DNA of 64,000 nucleotides from positions 1,860,001 to 1,924,000 of the forward strand of contig CAVSXT010000004.1 of NCBI GenBank assembly GCA_963732005.1, written 5' to 3'. This DNA is from JASLEW01 sp963732005. GTDB lineage: Bacteria > Acidobacteriota > Thermoanaerobaculia > Multivoradales > UBA5704. Both the position numbers and the translations under genes were made by a program. Positions 42,289-51,300 of this stretch are shown here, in pieces (the stretch's first letter is position 1; every line of letters starts with the position of its first letter). A model generated the notes under the pieces. That model had not been told where the DNA came from. It was given only the letters and a program-made list of their open reading frames with translations, and searched no databases.

Positions 42289-43500
42289 TCAGGCGCCGCC
42301 GGCCGGCTTCTCGGCCAGCCGCAGCCAGTCCAGGATCAGCTCCATCACGTCGCCGGCGAGCTCGCCGTGGCCGAGCTTGTGGAAGGCCTCGGTGGCGCTG
42401 TCGTGACGGCCGAAAAGATGATCCATCTGCGGCACCTCGACGAAGCGCGCGGCGCCGGGTTGCTGATGGTTGACCAGCGCCGCGATCATCTCGTGGTCTT
42501 CGCGGCTCATGATCCAGTCGTACTCGCCGTGGATCACCAGCACCGGCGCGCGGACGCCGCTCCAGGCCGCCGCGAGGTTGAGCTGCTGCAGCTGGATGAA
42601 GAACGCCGCCGGGCGGCCGTACTGGTGGGTGAGATCCTGGCCTCCCTCCCACACCGGCGCCAGGTCGGGGCGCTGCTGCAGCACCTCGCCGGGGGTCTTG
42701 CCGCCGTTGAGGTAGAGGTCGTAGAACTGGGCGGTGAGCCGCAACCGGTCGTTCACCTCGCCAGGGGTCGAGCCCGCCAGGCGCAGGCGGCGGCGCTCGT
42801 TCTCGAGCATGTGCTCGTACCAGGTCTTGACCCAGCCGCCGGCGACGACGTAGCCGGCAACCGGCTCGCCGGCGGCGACCAGCGGCGCGACGGCGGCGCC
42901 GTTGCTGATCCCCAGCAGGAAGATCTTCGTCCGGTCGACGCCGGCCATGGATTCGAGCAGGCGCAGGCCGGCCCGGTAACCGGCCAACTCGCGCTGGAAG
43001 TCGGCATCGGCGCAGACCGTCCCCTGGCTGCCGCCGACCCCCGGCTTCTCGACCCGCAACATCATCGCTCCGGAGCGCGCCGCCAGCTCGTCGAGCATCG
43101 CGATGTCGGTCTCGTCGCTCTTGGCTGGCGCCACCGGATCGCAGCTCAGCCAGCCGACGACCAGGATCGCCGGCAGCTTCTCCGCTCGCGCCGCCCGCCG
43201 CGGGCGGCTGATGGAGGTTCGCAGCCGGTCGCCGCGTCCGTTGTCGAGCCAGCCGCGCGTCACCTCGATGGGCAGCGGCGGCGGCAGCGCCTCCGGCGCC
43301 CCCGCGTCGGGCGGGGAAGGTTTGGCGGGCTTGCCGGCGGGAGGAACGGCCGGCGATGCCGCCGCCGCCGGAGCGACGGGAGGTCCCGAGGTTCCCGCGC
43401 CGGCGGGCGGCGCCGGCGGGGCGCCGCTCGCGACGGCGGCCGGGACCGCGAGCACCAGGGTGGCGAGCAGGATGCGAGGCAGTCTCCGCGTGTCGGGCAT
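42289..43500 (-). CDS. secreted alpha/beta hydrolase
   Basis: This 403-residue protein has a signal peptide (about 8-27), an Ala/Pro/Gly-rich linker (about 28-77) and an alpha/beta-hydrolase domain. The oxyanion region AILVVGWLSCDP, the nucleophile elbow GISNG (in LLGISNGAAVAPLVAAGEP), Asp in VIHGEYDWIM and His in MDHLFG form the triad. The substrate is unknown; the fold resembles S9/DUF-type peptidase-esterases. It ends at TGA 42289-42291, after which coding-like sequence continues in frame for 29 codons. It starts at ATG 43500 and is convergent with the M61 gene. Confidence 0.88.
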   Translation of the reverse strand: MPDTRRLPRILLATLVLAVPAAVASGAPPAPPAGAGTSGPPVAPAAAASPAVPPAGKPAKPSPPDAGAPEALPPPLPIEVTRGWLDNGRGDRLRTSISRPRRAARAEKLPAILVVGWLSCDPVAPAKSDETDIAMLDELAARSGAMMLRVEKPGVGGSQGTVCADADFQRELAGYRAGLRLLESMAGVDRTKIFLLGISNGAAVAPLVAAGEPVAGYVVAGGWVKTWYEHMLENERRRLRLAGSTPGEVNDRLRLTAQFYDLYLNGGKTPGEVLQQRPDLAPVWEGGQDLTHQYGRPAAFFIQLQQLNLAAAWSGVRAPVLVIHGEYDWIMSREDHEMIAALVNHQQPGAARFVEVPQMDHLFGRHDSATEAFHKLGHGELAGDVMELILDWLRLAEKPAGGA

Positions 43501-43631
43501 CCCGCTATCTTATTTCGTGACGCCGGGTGCTGCGGTGCACCTCCTCCCGCTGGTCGCCGGGCATCGTAGGCGATACCCTGGCGCTCGGAGATCGAGTGCG
43601 AGGGCATACCCATGACAGGCGATTCGACGGC

Positions 43632-45917
43632 ATGACCTGCCACGGCTCGCAGCCCGGCCGGCGCCGTGTCGCCGGGATCGTGATCACGCTCGCCGGACTG
43701 GCGCCTGCGGCTGTCGCTGCCAGTGGCGCCTCGGACCTCGGCCCGGAGCTCGTGGCCCTGCTGCGCCTGCCGGCGGCGGCAGGGCGCGAGCGACCGGCCG
43801 CTGCCTTCCTGCGGGAACGACTGGCCAAGCTGCCGGTGCGCTCCGACGCGCAAGGCAATCTGAGCGTCGCGCTTGGCTCGGGCCAGCCGCGACGGCTGAT
43901 CCTCTGCCCGCTGACCGAGCCCGGGTTCGTGGTCCGCGAGATCTCGGGCAACGGCTACCTGCGCCTCGCTCTCCCTGCCGACGCTCCTTTCGCCGGCACT
44001 CTCTGGGTGCAAGCCCATGAAGGCCAGGTGGTCTGGGTGGCCGGCGCCCGGGGCGAGGTCCCTGGGGTGGTGGCGGCGCCCTCGATCCATCTGCAGCCTC
44101 ACGCCGCGCCGGCCGCGCCGCCCGCGCCGCCGTTCGCCCTCGCGGACGCCTTCGTCGACGTCGGCGCCGAGGACGCCGCGCAGGCGACCGGCCTCGGCAT
44201 CCGGACGGGCGATCCGGTGACCCTCGACCGTCGCCCGGTCCGTCTGGGCGGGGACCTGATCGCCGGCCCCTCGGCGCGAATGCGGGCCGCCTGCCTGGCG
44301 GCGGCCGAGGCCGCCCGCCGCCTTCATGCCGCGCCGGGCGGCGGCACTGCAACCTTCGCCTGGACCGTGCAGGATTCCAAGCGGCGCCCTGACTTCGACG
44401 AGCTGCTGCGGCAGTACGGCCCGGTCTCGAGCATCGTCGTCCTCGGCCGCGACTTCGGGTGGCAACCAAGCCCGGACGGGCGCCCGCGGCCGGCTGCCCT
44501 GCCGGCGCCCGGAACCGGCCTGCTCGCGGCAGGTGCCCTGGCCGACAAGCTGGCAGGTACGCAGACGGTCCCATACCTGCTTGCGCCGCCGCGTGGAAAT
44601 GCCGTGCCCGCACCGGATCCATGGACCGATATTGGCTACCTGGGGTTGCCCGCACTGTACCCGGGAACCCCTGTCGAAACCATTTCGCTGGCCGACACCG
44701 AGCGCCTCACGTCCGCGTTGCTCTGTTTCCTCGGCCACCCGCCTGGATCCAAAGCGCCCCACGTTGCCGCTGTCAACCGCACCACCAGACCGGCACCGCC
44801 ACCGCGCGCGGCATCGTCACGTCCTGCGCCCGCTTCACCATCGCCGCTCTCCGAAACCGTGGCTTTGCTCGGCGAGCTGGTCGCCCGCTACGGCGTCAGC
44901 GGCAACGAGGCCGCGGTACGCGGCGCGATCGCCGCACGCCTGCCGACCTGGGCCCATCCGACCGTCGACTGGGCCGGCAACCTTTCGGTCACGGTCGGCG
45001 CGGTCGGCACCATCGACGCGGCACGATCGCGCGACCCGGCAAATGCTGCCGGCGGCCTCCTGTTCATGGCCCACATGGACGAGATCGGCTTCCGGGTCGG
45101 CGCCGTGCTCGCGGACGGCCGCCTCGAGCTGCAACCGATGGGAGGCCTGCAGAGCTCCCTGTGGGAGGCGCAGCCGGCGCTCGTCCACGGCCACCGCGGC
45201 CCGGTGCCGGCGGTCTTCGAGCCGCGCCCCGATTGGCTCACGGCCTCCCGCCGCTCGCCGGCCCGCGGCCTCACACTGTTCCTTGGGTATGGCCTCGGTC
45301 TTGTCCCCACCGGCCCGGCAAGGATCGCCGCCCTCGGCGTCCAAGCAGGGGCGACGGTGACCATGCCGAAAACCCTGCTGCGCCTGGGGCGCGACCGGGT
45401 CACCGCCCGCAGCCTGGACGACCGCGCCGGCGCCGCCGTCCTGTTGCTCGCCTTGCGCCGCCTCGATCCAACCCGTCTCGCCCGGCTGGGGCGCGTGGTC
45501 ACCTTCGCCTGGACGAGCCGCGAAGAGATCGGCTATCTCGGGGCCGCGGCGCTCGCCCATCGCCTGGGCGGCCGGCGCCGGGTCTTTCCGGTGGACGCCT
45601 TCCCCACCGCCGACTCCCCGCGCGAGTCGCACCGTGCCGCCTACGCCCCGCTCGGCCGCGGCGCGGTGGTGCCCGCGAACGCGCCGCCGGCGCTGCTCGC
45701 CCAGCTCCTCGACCTTGGCCGCCGGCGCGGCATTGCCCTGCAGCCGGGCATCATTGCCGGCGGCAACGACGGCGTCCCCTTCCAGGCCGGCGACGCCGCC
45801 GTGCTGCCCCTCGGTTGGCCCTGCCGCTACACCCACACCCCGGTCGAGGTCGCCGACCTCCGCGACCTCGAAGCGCTGGTCGATCTGGTCGTCGCCCTCG
45901 CCGGCGGCGGCTCGTAG
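43632..45917 (+). CDS. double M42-like peptidase: degenerate plus intact domain
   Basis: This 761-residue secreted protein has a signal segment (about 14-35) and two homologous M42/M28-type halves. The second (about 450-760) keeps the zinc ligands and base: FMAHMDEIGF, RSLDDRAGAAVLLLALRRLD, WTSREEIGYLGAAALAH and CRYTHTPVEVADLRDLEALVD. The first (about 38-390) follows the same plan (PELVALLRLPAAAGRERPAA, LTEPGFVVR, GPSARMRAACLAAAEAARRL, GYLGLPALYPGTPVETIS) but lacks HxD and the EE pair. The first half is thus probably inactive and structural. ATG 43632 is chosen for the signal; a GTG frame opens at 43527. M42 enzymes are aminopeptidases. Confidence 0.82.
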   Translation: MTCHGSQPGRRRVAGIVITLAGLAPAAVAASGASDLGPELVALLRLPAAAGRERPAAAFLRERLAKLPVRSDAQGNLSVALGSGQPRRLILCPLTEPGFVVREISGNGYLRLALPADAPFAGTLWVQAHEGQVVWVAGARGEVPGVVAAPSIHLQPHAAPAAPPAPPFALADAFVDVGAEDAAQATGLGIRTGDPVTLDRRPVRLGGDLIAGPSARMRAACLAAAEAARRLHAAPGGGTATFAWTVQDSKRRPDFDELLRQYGPVSSIVVLGRDFGWQPSPDGRPRPAALPAPGTGLLAAGALADKLAGTQTVPYLLAPPRGNAVPAPDPWTDIGYLGLPALYPGTPVETISLADTERLTSALLCFLGHPPGSKAPHVAAVNRTTRPAPPPRAASSRPAPASPSPLSETVALLGELVARYGVSGNEAAVRGAIAARLPTWAHPTVDWAGNLSVTVGAVGTIDAARSRDPANAAGGLLFMAHMDEIGFRVGAVLADGRLELQPMGGLQSSLWEAQPALVHGHRGPVPAVFEPRPDWLTASRRSPARGLTLFLGYGLGLVPTGPARIAALGVQAGATVTMPKTLLRLGRDRVTARSLDDRAGAAVLLLALRRLDPTRLARLGRVVTFAWTSREEIGYLGAAALAHRLGGRRRVFPVDAFPTADSPRESHRAAYAPLGRGAVVPANAPPALLAQLLDLGRRRGIALQPGIIAGGNDGVPFQAGDAAVLPLGWPCRYTHTPVEVADLRDLEALVDLVVALAGGGS

Positions 45918-45942
45918 GCGCCGGGCCGAGCCCACCCGGTGC

Positions 45943-45948
45943 TACCAT
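45943..45948 (+). promoter_or_regulatory. -10-like hexamer of the M23 gene (leaderless start)
   Basis: TACCAT ends 9 nt before ATG 45958 and only 41 bp after the previous stop codon began. No Shine-Dalgarno precedes the ATG. Confidence 0.45.
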
Positions 45949-45957
45949 CCCCGCCGG

Positions 45958-47697
45958 ATGAGGCCTTCGAACCCGGCGGTGCCCTCCCTGGCGCTCGCCG
46001 TCGCACTCGCCCTGGCGCTGGCCGCCGGCGCGGCCCGGCCGCTGCCGGCCGAGCCGGTCTTCACCGGCGTCTTCAGCCGCGGCAGCGACGCCTACCTGCT
46101 CTGGGCGCTGCCGGACTGGCAGGCCTTCCAGGCCAAGTGGCGTCAGGCCGCCGCCCAGGGACTCCATCTGGCCGCCGTGCGCACCTATACCGCGGGCGGA
46201 CACCGCTGCTACGCCGGCGCCTGGCGCGAAGGCGGCGGCACCGAAGAGCTGCTGACCGGCCTCGACGCGGCGGCCTTCCAGGCACGCAACCGGGAGCTTG
46301 CCGGCCACGGCCTTCGTCTGGTGGACGTCGACACCTTCGAGGAGGGGCGCCAGCGGCAGTTCCTCGGCGCCTGGCGCGCCGGCAAGGAACGCCAGGAGCT
46401 CGCCCTGGACCTCGACGGAGCCGCGCTGGCCAGCCTCGACGAGACCCAGGCCGGGCGGGGCCTGCGGCCTGCCAGGCTGAGGGCCTACCGCGACCACGGC
46501 CGGTTGCGCTTCCTGGCGCTGTGGAGCGCCGGCACCGGCGATCACCAGCTGCTCACCGGCCTCGACGGCCCCGGCCTGGCGCGCAGCCAGGCCGACCTCG
46601 CCGGCCGCGGCCTGCGGCTGGTGGACGTGGACGCCTACGACGACGACCGTGGCCGCCGCCGCTTCGCCGGCCTCTGGCGGGCCGGCGCCGAAGCCGGCTC
46701 CCTGTGGACCGGCGACTGGGAGAGCTTCGAGTCCCGCTGGCACGAGCTCGCCGCCAAGGGCGAGCGGCTGATCGCCCTGGCGGTGGCGCCCGGCGCCTGC
46801 CCGGACTCCTGCGCCAACCAGATCATCGCCAGCCGCTCCTACGACTACCGCATTCGCGCCACCGCCACCCACTGCCAGGGCCGGCCCGGCACCTGCGGCA
46901 CGCCGGCCGCCGGCCAGACCGTGACCTATCACTGGCCGGTCGTCAGCGACGGCGGCAATCGCTATGTCCGCCTCTCCGCCCTCGCCGTCGCCGACGCCCC
47001 GTTCACCCTGCCCTTCGCCGACCCCGCGGTCCGGCGCCGCGCCGTCTGGCTCTACGGCCCCGGCAGCTGGCATCACGCCGCCGACTTCAGCCGCGACGAC
47101 GCGCTCACCTTCGCCGCCCGCGCCGCCGCGCCGGGCAAGGTCGTGTTCATCGGCTGGGATCCGTGGTCCGGCAACACCATCGTCGTCAGCCACGACGCCG
47201 GCGGCGTCCCCGACGCCTACCGCACGATCTACATGCACCTGCGCGACGGCGCCCGGCACGACTGCGCGGCCGCATGGTCCCAGACCATGGCACAGCCGCC
47301 AGCCGGCGAACGGGAGATCGCTCCTTACCGCGTCCACCTCCTCGCCACCGGCTGCGCCGAGGACCAGGCGAGCCGCCATCTCGACCCTCGGCAGTGGGGC
47401 ACCGAAGCCGAGACCATCGACATGCGGCTGCTCGGCAAGCACGTCGCCGCCGGGCAGTTCCTGGCCTGGGCCGGCAACACCGGCCCGGGCGGCAAGCGCG
47501 GCGCGGGCGGTCCCAACACCCATCTGCACGTCTTCTTCGCCCGCCGCGATCCGGCCGATCAGGGCTGGTACTTCATCGACCCGTACGGCATCTACGGGCC
47601 GCCGGCCTGCTATCCGGCGCACCTCGCCGATCCCGTGGCCGGCCCCTGCGTCCGCTACCCGGTGGCCTGGGCCGGCGGCCGCCCGCGCCTGCCCTGA
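45958..47697 (+). CDS. secreted protein with BTRD1-type repeats and M23 peptidase-like domain
   Basis: This 579-residue protein has a signal peptide (about 10-32), then four to five repeats of about 48 residues (VFTGVFSRGSDAYLLWALP, HRCYAGAWREGGGTEELLTG, RQFLGAWRAGKERQELALDL, LRFLALWSAGTGDHQLLTG, RRFAGLWRAGAEAGSLWTGD) like bacterial tandem repeat domain 1. A C-terminal M23-like domain (about 300-570) shows SWHHAADFSRDDALTF (H-x3-D) and GPNTHLHVFFARR (H-x-H), the zinc ligands of lysostaphin-type endopeptidases, with YMHLRDGARHD nearby. Many Cys suggest disulfides. It would bind and trim peptidoglycan or proteins outside the cell. Confidence 0.8.
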   Translation: MRPSNPAVPSLALAVALALALAAGAARPLPAEPVFTGVFSRGSDAYLLWALPDWQAFQAKWRQAAAQGLHLAAVRTYTAGGHRCYAGAWREGGGTEELLTGLDAAAFQARNRELAGHGLRLVDVDTFEEGRQRQFLGAWRAGKERQELALDLDGAALASLDETQAGRGLRPARLRAYRDHGRLRFLALWSAGTGDHQLLTGLDGPGLARSQADLAGRGLRLVDVDAYDDDRGRRRFAGLWRAGAEAGSLWTGDWESFESRWHELAAKGERLIALAVAPGACPDSCANQIIASRSYDYRIRATATHCQGRPGTCGTPAAGQTVTYHWPVVSDGGNRYVRLSALAVADAPFTLPFADPAVRRRAVWLYGPGSWHHAADFSRDDALTFAARAAAPGKVVFIGWDPWSGNTIVVSHDAGGVPDAYRTIYMHLRDGARHDCAAAWSQTMAQPPAGEREIAPYRVHLLATGCAEDQASRHLDPRQWGTEAETIDMRLLGKHVAAGQFLAWAGNTGPGGKRGAGGPNTHLHVFFARRDPADQGWYFIDPYGIYGPPACYPAHLADPVAGPCVRYPVAWAGGRPRLP

Positions 47698-47864
47698 GCC
47701 TCGGCAGGAGGTGATGCCGGGCGCGCCGCGGCGTGCCCATCGGCGGCATTCTTCTTGCACTTACCCTTCCTGCCAGCGTCGTCGAGGAGCTGGCCACGGC
47801 TGGTGCGGGCACCAGCCGCCGACCGGCTCCTCCAAAATCGCGGTTCATCGACAAGGAGGAAGTC

Positions 47865-48221
47865 ATGCACACGCCATTCGCCAGCCGGCTCAGGGCCTCG
47901 CTGCTCCTGACCGCCTTGGCCCTGAGCCTCGTCGCCGCCGGTTGCTACGTGCGTCCTGTCGCCGGCGTCGGGGTCGAGGGAGAGTTCGAGGTGGACGGTC
48001 CGCCGCCACCGGTGCAGGAAGAGACGGTGGTCGACTCGCCCGGTCCGGGCTACGTCTGGATCGGCGGTTTCTGGGATTGGGACGTCGGCGTCCACCACTA
48101 CGTCTGGACGCCTGGCCGCTGGGACCATCCGCCGCACGCCGAAGCGCGCTGGGTCGCCCCCCACTACGAGCTGCGCGGAGGCCGCCACTACTTCCGCCGC
48201 GGCCACTGGGATCATCACTAG
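47865..48221 (+). CDS. YXWGXW repeat lipoprotein
   Basis: This 118-residue lipoprotein starts at ATG 47865 with AAGGAGGA just upstream. The signal ends in the lipobox LVAAGC at about residue 31. The mature protein carries two to three Tyr/Trp-rich units: GPGYVWIGGFWDWDVGVHHY, VWTPGRWDHPP and YELRGGRHYFRRGHWDHH, as in the YXWGXW family of secreted lipoproteins. Function is unknown. The longer frame from 47733 is rejected because of the clear ribosome-binding site. Confidence 0.88.
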   Translation: MHTPFASRLRASLLLTALALSLVAAGCYVRPVAGVGVEGEFEVDGPPPPVQEETVVDSPGPGYVWIGGFWDWDVGVHHYVWTPGRWDHPPHAEARWVAPHYELRGGRHYFRRGHWDHH

Positions 48222-48323
48222 CGGCCTCGACCCGGAATCCCGGGTCCCGGCAACCGGCACCCGGCACCCCGGGAAACACCGCTTCGCAATCACCTACCGC
48301 GACGACCACCGCGGCCAGGCCTA

Positions 48324-51300
48324 CTACAGCCTGGCCGCGGCTGCTTTGCGCCGCAGCTGCAGCACCAGCGCGTCCGGATCGACCACCACGGTGTCGGGCT
48401 CGAACCGGCAGCGCAGAATGACGCGGCGTTCCTCGCCGGCGCCCAGCACCACCGTGGCGCGGGCGTCGCGGTAGGCCGCCTCCGGCCGGCCCACCGCGTC
48501 GAAGCGCCGGCCGCGCGCCGCCGCCACCTCGACCGGCATGTTGCCGCTGCCGGCGTTCCTGACCATCACCGTCACCTCCCAATCGCCGGCCGCCGCCGCC
48601 ACCTGCCGCTTCCGCGCCTCCCGCAGCTGGTACTCCGGCACCACCACCTGGAAGAACCACTGCCGCACGAAGGCGTCATAGGCCGCCGGGTCCGCCGCGA
48701 ACGGCCGCATCGCGGCCACGAAATCCTGCAGCACCGGGTGGTCCGGGCTGTCCTTCCAGTCGGCGACGAAGCGGCGCAGGCCGGCCAGGTCCTGCTCGCG
48801 CCCCAGCTGCCGCAGCAGCATCCAGAAAACCCAGCCGCCCTTGTCGTAGGTCACCGTGGTGTCGCCGGATCGGGAACCGTCGATCTCGACCAGCGGCCGC
48901 TCGGCGTCGGGATGGCGGTTGCGGCCGTATCTCTCCTCGAGGCGCTTGGCGAATTCGAGGCGCGCCGCGAGGCCCTTCACCTGCTCGGTCAGCAGCAGGG
49001 TCGAGAAGTGGGCCATGCCCTCGGAGAGCAGGTCGCCGCCCGCGCACTTGCCGGGAACGATCAGGTTTCCCCACCACTGGTGAGCGGACTCGTGGGCGGT
49101 CACCACGAACACGGCGTCGGTCTCGAAGTCGGGCTTGGTCAGGAAGCCGATGCCCTCCGAGAAGCTGATGTCGGTGGGGAATCCTTGGGCGTAATTGGCA
49201 TGCGCCGCGAACTCCGAGAGCTTCAGCTCCCGCCAGGGATAGGGATAAAACCACCGCGAGTACCACAGCCGCGCGGCGTCGAGGACGCGGCTCATCGCCG
49301 GCACGTTGTAGGCGTGGCGCGGATCGTAGAAGATCGCCGTCCCCTGGCCGCGCCGCACCCGCCAGCGGCCGGCGATGAGGTTGAAGAAGTGCACCGGCTG
49401 GTCGCTGCGCCAGACCACCGTGCGCCGGCCCGCCGCCACGCTCTCGCTCTCCAGCACTCCCACCGAGTTGACGGTGTAGGCGGCGGGCGCGGTGACCCGG
49501 ATGCGGGTGGTGAACGGTGAGTTGCTGCCGAAGGCGGCATCGGTCCTGCCCAGGTAGCAGTCAGGTGGATAGACCCGCGGCTCGTAGCGGTTGTCCTTGT
49601 CGACGCCGATCTCCTCGACGAAGCCGAGCACCGGCATGAAGCTGGGCGTGATGCTGGTGAGCACCGCCCCCGACGGCAGGATGAACTCGCGCAGCTCGCC
49701 GCCGTCCTTGGACACCCCGTTGGGCAACAGCCCCTCGCAATCGAAGCCGACGGCGAGCCGCGCGCCGGGAGCGAGCGGTTGTGGCGGCGCGATGACATAG
49801 AGCCCCGAGCGGTCCGCCGGCTGGTAGGGCTTGCCGTCGAGCGTCCAGGTCACCTTCCGCCAACCCGGCATGCCGGTGATGGCGAAGCGCGCCAGGGCCG
49901 CGCCGCGGTCGTTCCAGAGCCGGTAGGTGCCGCGGGTATGGAACCAGTGGCGGGGCGGATCGAGCGTGACGTCGAGGTCGACCGCGGCGATCGCCGGCAC
50001 CGGCGAGTCCTTCCAGGTGCCGAGGTTCTGCTTCCAGTAGTCCTTCTGCTGCTTCATCGCGGCGTCGCCCTGGAAGCCATAGACCACGGCGAGCCAGAGC
50101 AGCGAGCCGGCGACCAGCGGCACCGCCGCGAGCGGGGCGAACGGCGCCAGGCGCCGCGCCCGGCGCGCCAGCGCCCGCGGCTGCAGGCGATGGACGGTGC
50201 CCATGGCGTCGGGCTCGCGCCGCCTGAAGGCGCGCACCGCGATCACCGCCAGACAGCCGGCCATCCCTGCTGCCGCCAGCCGCGACAGCAGCAGCGCGCG
50301 CCGGTCGACCTCGAAGGGCCCGAGAGCGCTCCAGCGGACGGCGCGCCACAGCGGCCAGTTGCCCACCCAGTTGATCGTCCCGGTGACCGCGCGGTAACCG
50401 GTGAGGGCGAGCGCCGCCATGCAAATGCCGTAGGTCACGGTGCGCTGCCCGAACGCCGTCTGCACCGCCATGACGAAGGCGGTCCACAGCAGCAACGTCG
50501 GCACCAGCAGCAGGCTCCAGATCAGCAGGAAGGGGCCCGCGGCGACCGGCACCGACCGCTGCCACAGCAGTGTCACGGCGCAGCCGGCGAAGGTGATCGC
50601 CAGGATCGCCGCCGCCAGCACGCCGTTGGCGGCCGCCTTGCCGAGCAGCAGCGAGCCGGTCGGGGTCGGCGAGGCGAGGGAGATCGGGGCGAGGCCGGTC
50701 GAGCGGTCGCGCTCGAGCGCCTCGACGGTGTAGTACATCAGCAGCGGGCAGAGCAGGAAGCTCAGATACCCCAGCGTCTGCACCGCCATGTCGCCGGGGG
50801 TGACCAGCACCTCGGTGTCGAACGGGCCCAGGGCGACGGCGCTGTCGAGGATCGTCTCCATCAGGATGAGCACGCCGAAGAGGTAGATACCCGGGCTGCC
50901 GAACAGGTTGTGCAGCTCGGCGCGCGCCACCGGCAGGCAGCCCGACCACAGCCCGGGTTGCCGGCTGCGCATCGCCAGGCCGGCCAGCGGCCCCGGCCGG
51001 CCGGCATTGCCTGCCGCCGCCGCGGCCGGCCAGGCCGCTCCCGCCACCGCGGCCGCCGCCGCCGGGGCAGGCCCGGCCGCCGGCGCCGGCTCGCCGACAC
51101 CGGCGGTGACGGCGGTGCCTGCGGCGCCTGCGACGGGGCGGGCGCCCCGCAACCGCCGGGCCAGGTTGCGTTCGGCGAGCCGCACCGCCAGCAGGCCCAG
51201 CCCGAGGAACCCGGCGCGGCTGGCGAGGAAGCCGGCGTCGAGGCCGATGCGCGCCGTGTTGTAGAAATGGGCGCCGCGGTCCAGCCGCAGCCAGGTCTCG

